A stretch of 7,158 nucleotides of DNA, taken from positions 1-7,158 of the forward strand of contig JAIDJZ010000161.1 of NCBI GenBank assembly GCA_029051965.1, given 5' to 3'. Source of the DNA: Paramuribaculum sp. Lineage in GTDB: Bacteria; Bacteroidota; Bacteroidia; Bacteroidales; Muribaculaceae. The notes under the pieces were generated by a model that saw nothing but the letters and a program-made list of their open reading frames with translations, made no database searches and was not told where the DNA came from. Positions 6,986 through 7,158 of this stretch are shown in pieces. Every line of letters starts with the position of its first letter. The first letter of the stretch is position 1. The position numbers and the translations under genes are program-made.

Positions 6986-7158
6986 TTAAGAAACTGTTTA
7001 AATTTAGTTGTGGGATTAATTGAGAGGATTTTATGAGGTGTTTTTACGAGTGGAAGAGGGAGCATAGCGGGCTATGTGACCGATGAGACTCGGTGAAAAC
7101 AACCATAAAAGACCTCAATAAACCCACAAGAATGATGTATAACATTTTTTTCGTAGTA
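6986..7158. mobile_element. Probable end of an insertion sequence or related element, continuing past the window
   Basis: The stretch at 6986-7009 (TTAAGAAACTGTTTAAATTT and four more bases) matches the left end of the complete MITE-like repeat at 20 of 24 positions, including the TA-AG start. Directly beyond it lies a 122-bp imperfect foldback, and the window ends with a short AT-rich stretch that includes a run of seven T. No coding region is evident in these 173 bases. The combination resembles the outer end of an insertion sequence, but without a transposase in view this remains inference. An alternative is a solo foldback element or a long leader of the ATPase operon. Confidence 0.4.
7008..7129. 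repeat. Long imperfect inverted repeat (foldback)
   Basis: The arms TTGTGGG (7008-7014) and CCCACAA (7123-7129) are perfect. The homology continues inward through ATTGAG/CTCAAT, TTTTAT/ATAAAA and CGAGT/ACTCG with small bulges. Near the middle are two smaller hairpins: CATAGC-GG-GCTATG at 7063-7076 and ACCGA-N6-TCGGT at 7079-7094. As RNA on either strand this would fold into a long branched rod. It lies immediately upstream of the ATPase gene. Confidence 0.65.

Noticed and set aside
6958..7065. N-terminal extension of the ATPase reading frame beginning MLPLPLVKT.
   Set aside because: It is read from the terminal-repeat and foldback DNA, has no similarity to the ABC ATPase fold, and the family begins at the downstream ATG.

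Overview
The window looks like a piece of a Bacteroidota (probably Bacteroidales) chromosome. The evidence is a Bacteroidota-type promoter (TTG, 20 bp, TACCTTTG) in front of the regulator gene, the near absence of Shine-Dalgarno sequences, a Crp/Fnr protein with the recognition helix typical of that group, and an efflux operon with separate ATPase and two MacB-like permeases. This assignment is an inference; no marker gene is present.

All six genes read on the minus strand, so the biological order runs from right to left. It is: ABC ATPase (6957-6247), FtsX/MacB-type permease 1 (6065-4845), permease 2 (4829-3582), membrane fusion protein (3462-2356), TolC-like outer-membrane channel (2323-1031), Crp/Fnr regulator (921-223). 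The first five make a complete tripartite ABC efflux machine: ATPase in the cytoplasm, two different permeases in the inner membrane, an adaptor in the periplasm and an outer-membrane duct. The substrate cannot be read from sequence. The regulator has its own promoter, with a palindrome over the -33 element that suggests autoregulation.

The unusual part is the non-coding DNA. A short non-coding repeat of about 187 bp, built as nested inverted repeats with terminal inverted repeats (a MITE-like element), occurs complete between the ATPase and permease 1 (6080-6266). It occurs a second time, cut by the window edge, at 1-153 beyond the regulator. The copies are direct repeats about 96% identical and 6113 bp apart, so they bracket permease 1 through the regulator. 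The complete copy supplies the last six codons and the stop codon of the ATPase. A third sequence resembling its end lies at 6986-7009, upstream of the ATPase, and is followed by a 122-bp foldback (7008-7129). This is probably the end of an insertion sequence or a larger related element that continues past the window.

No tRNA, rRNA or CRISPR array was seen.
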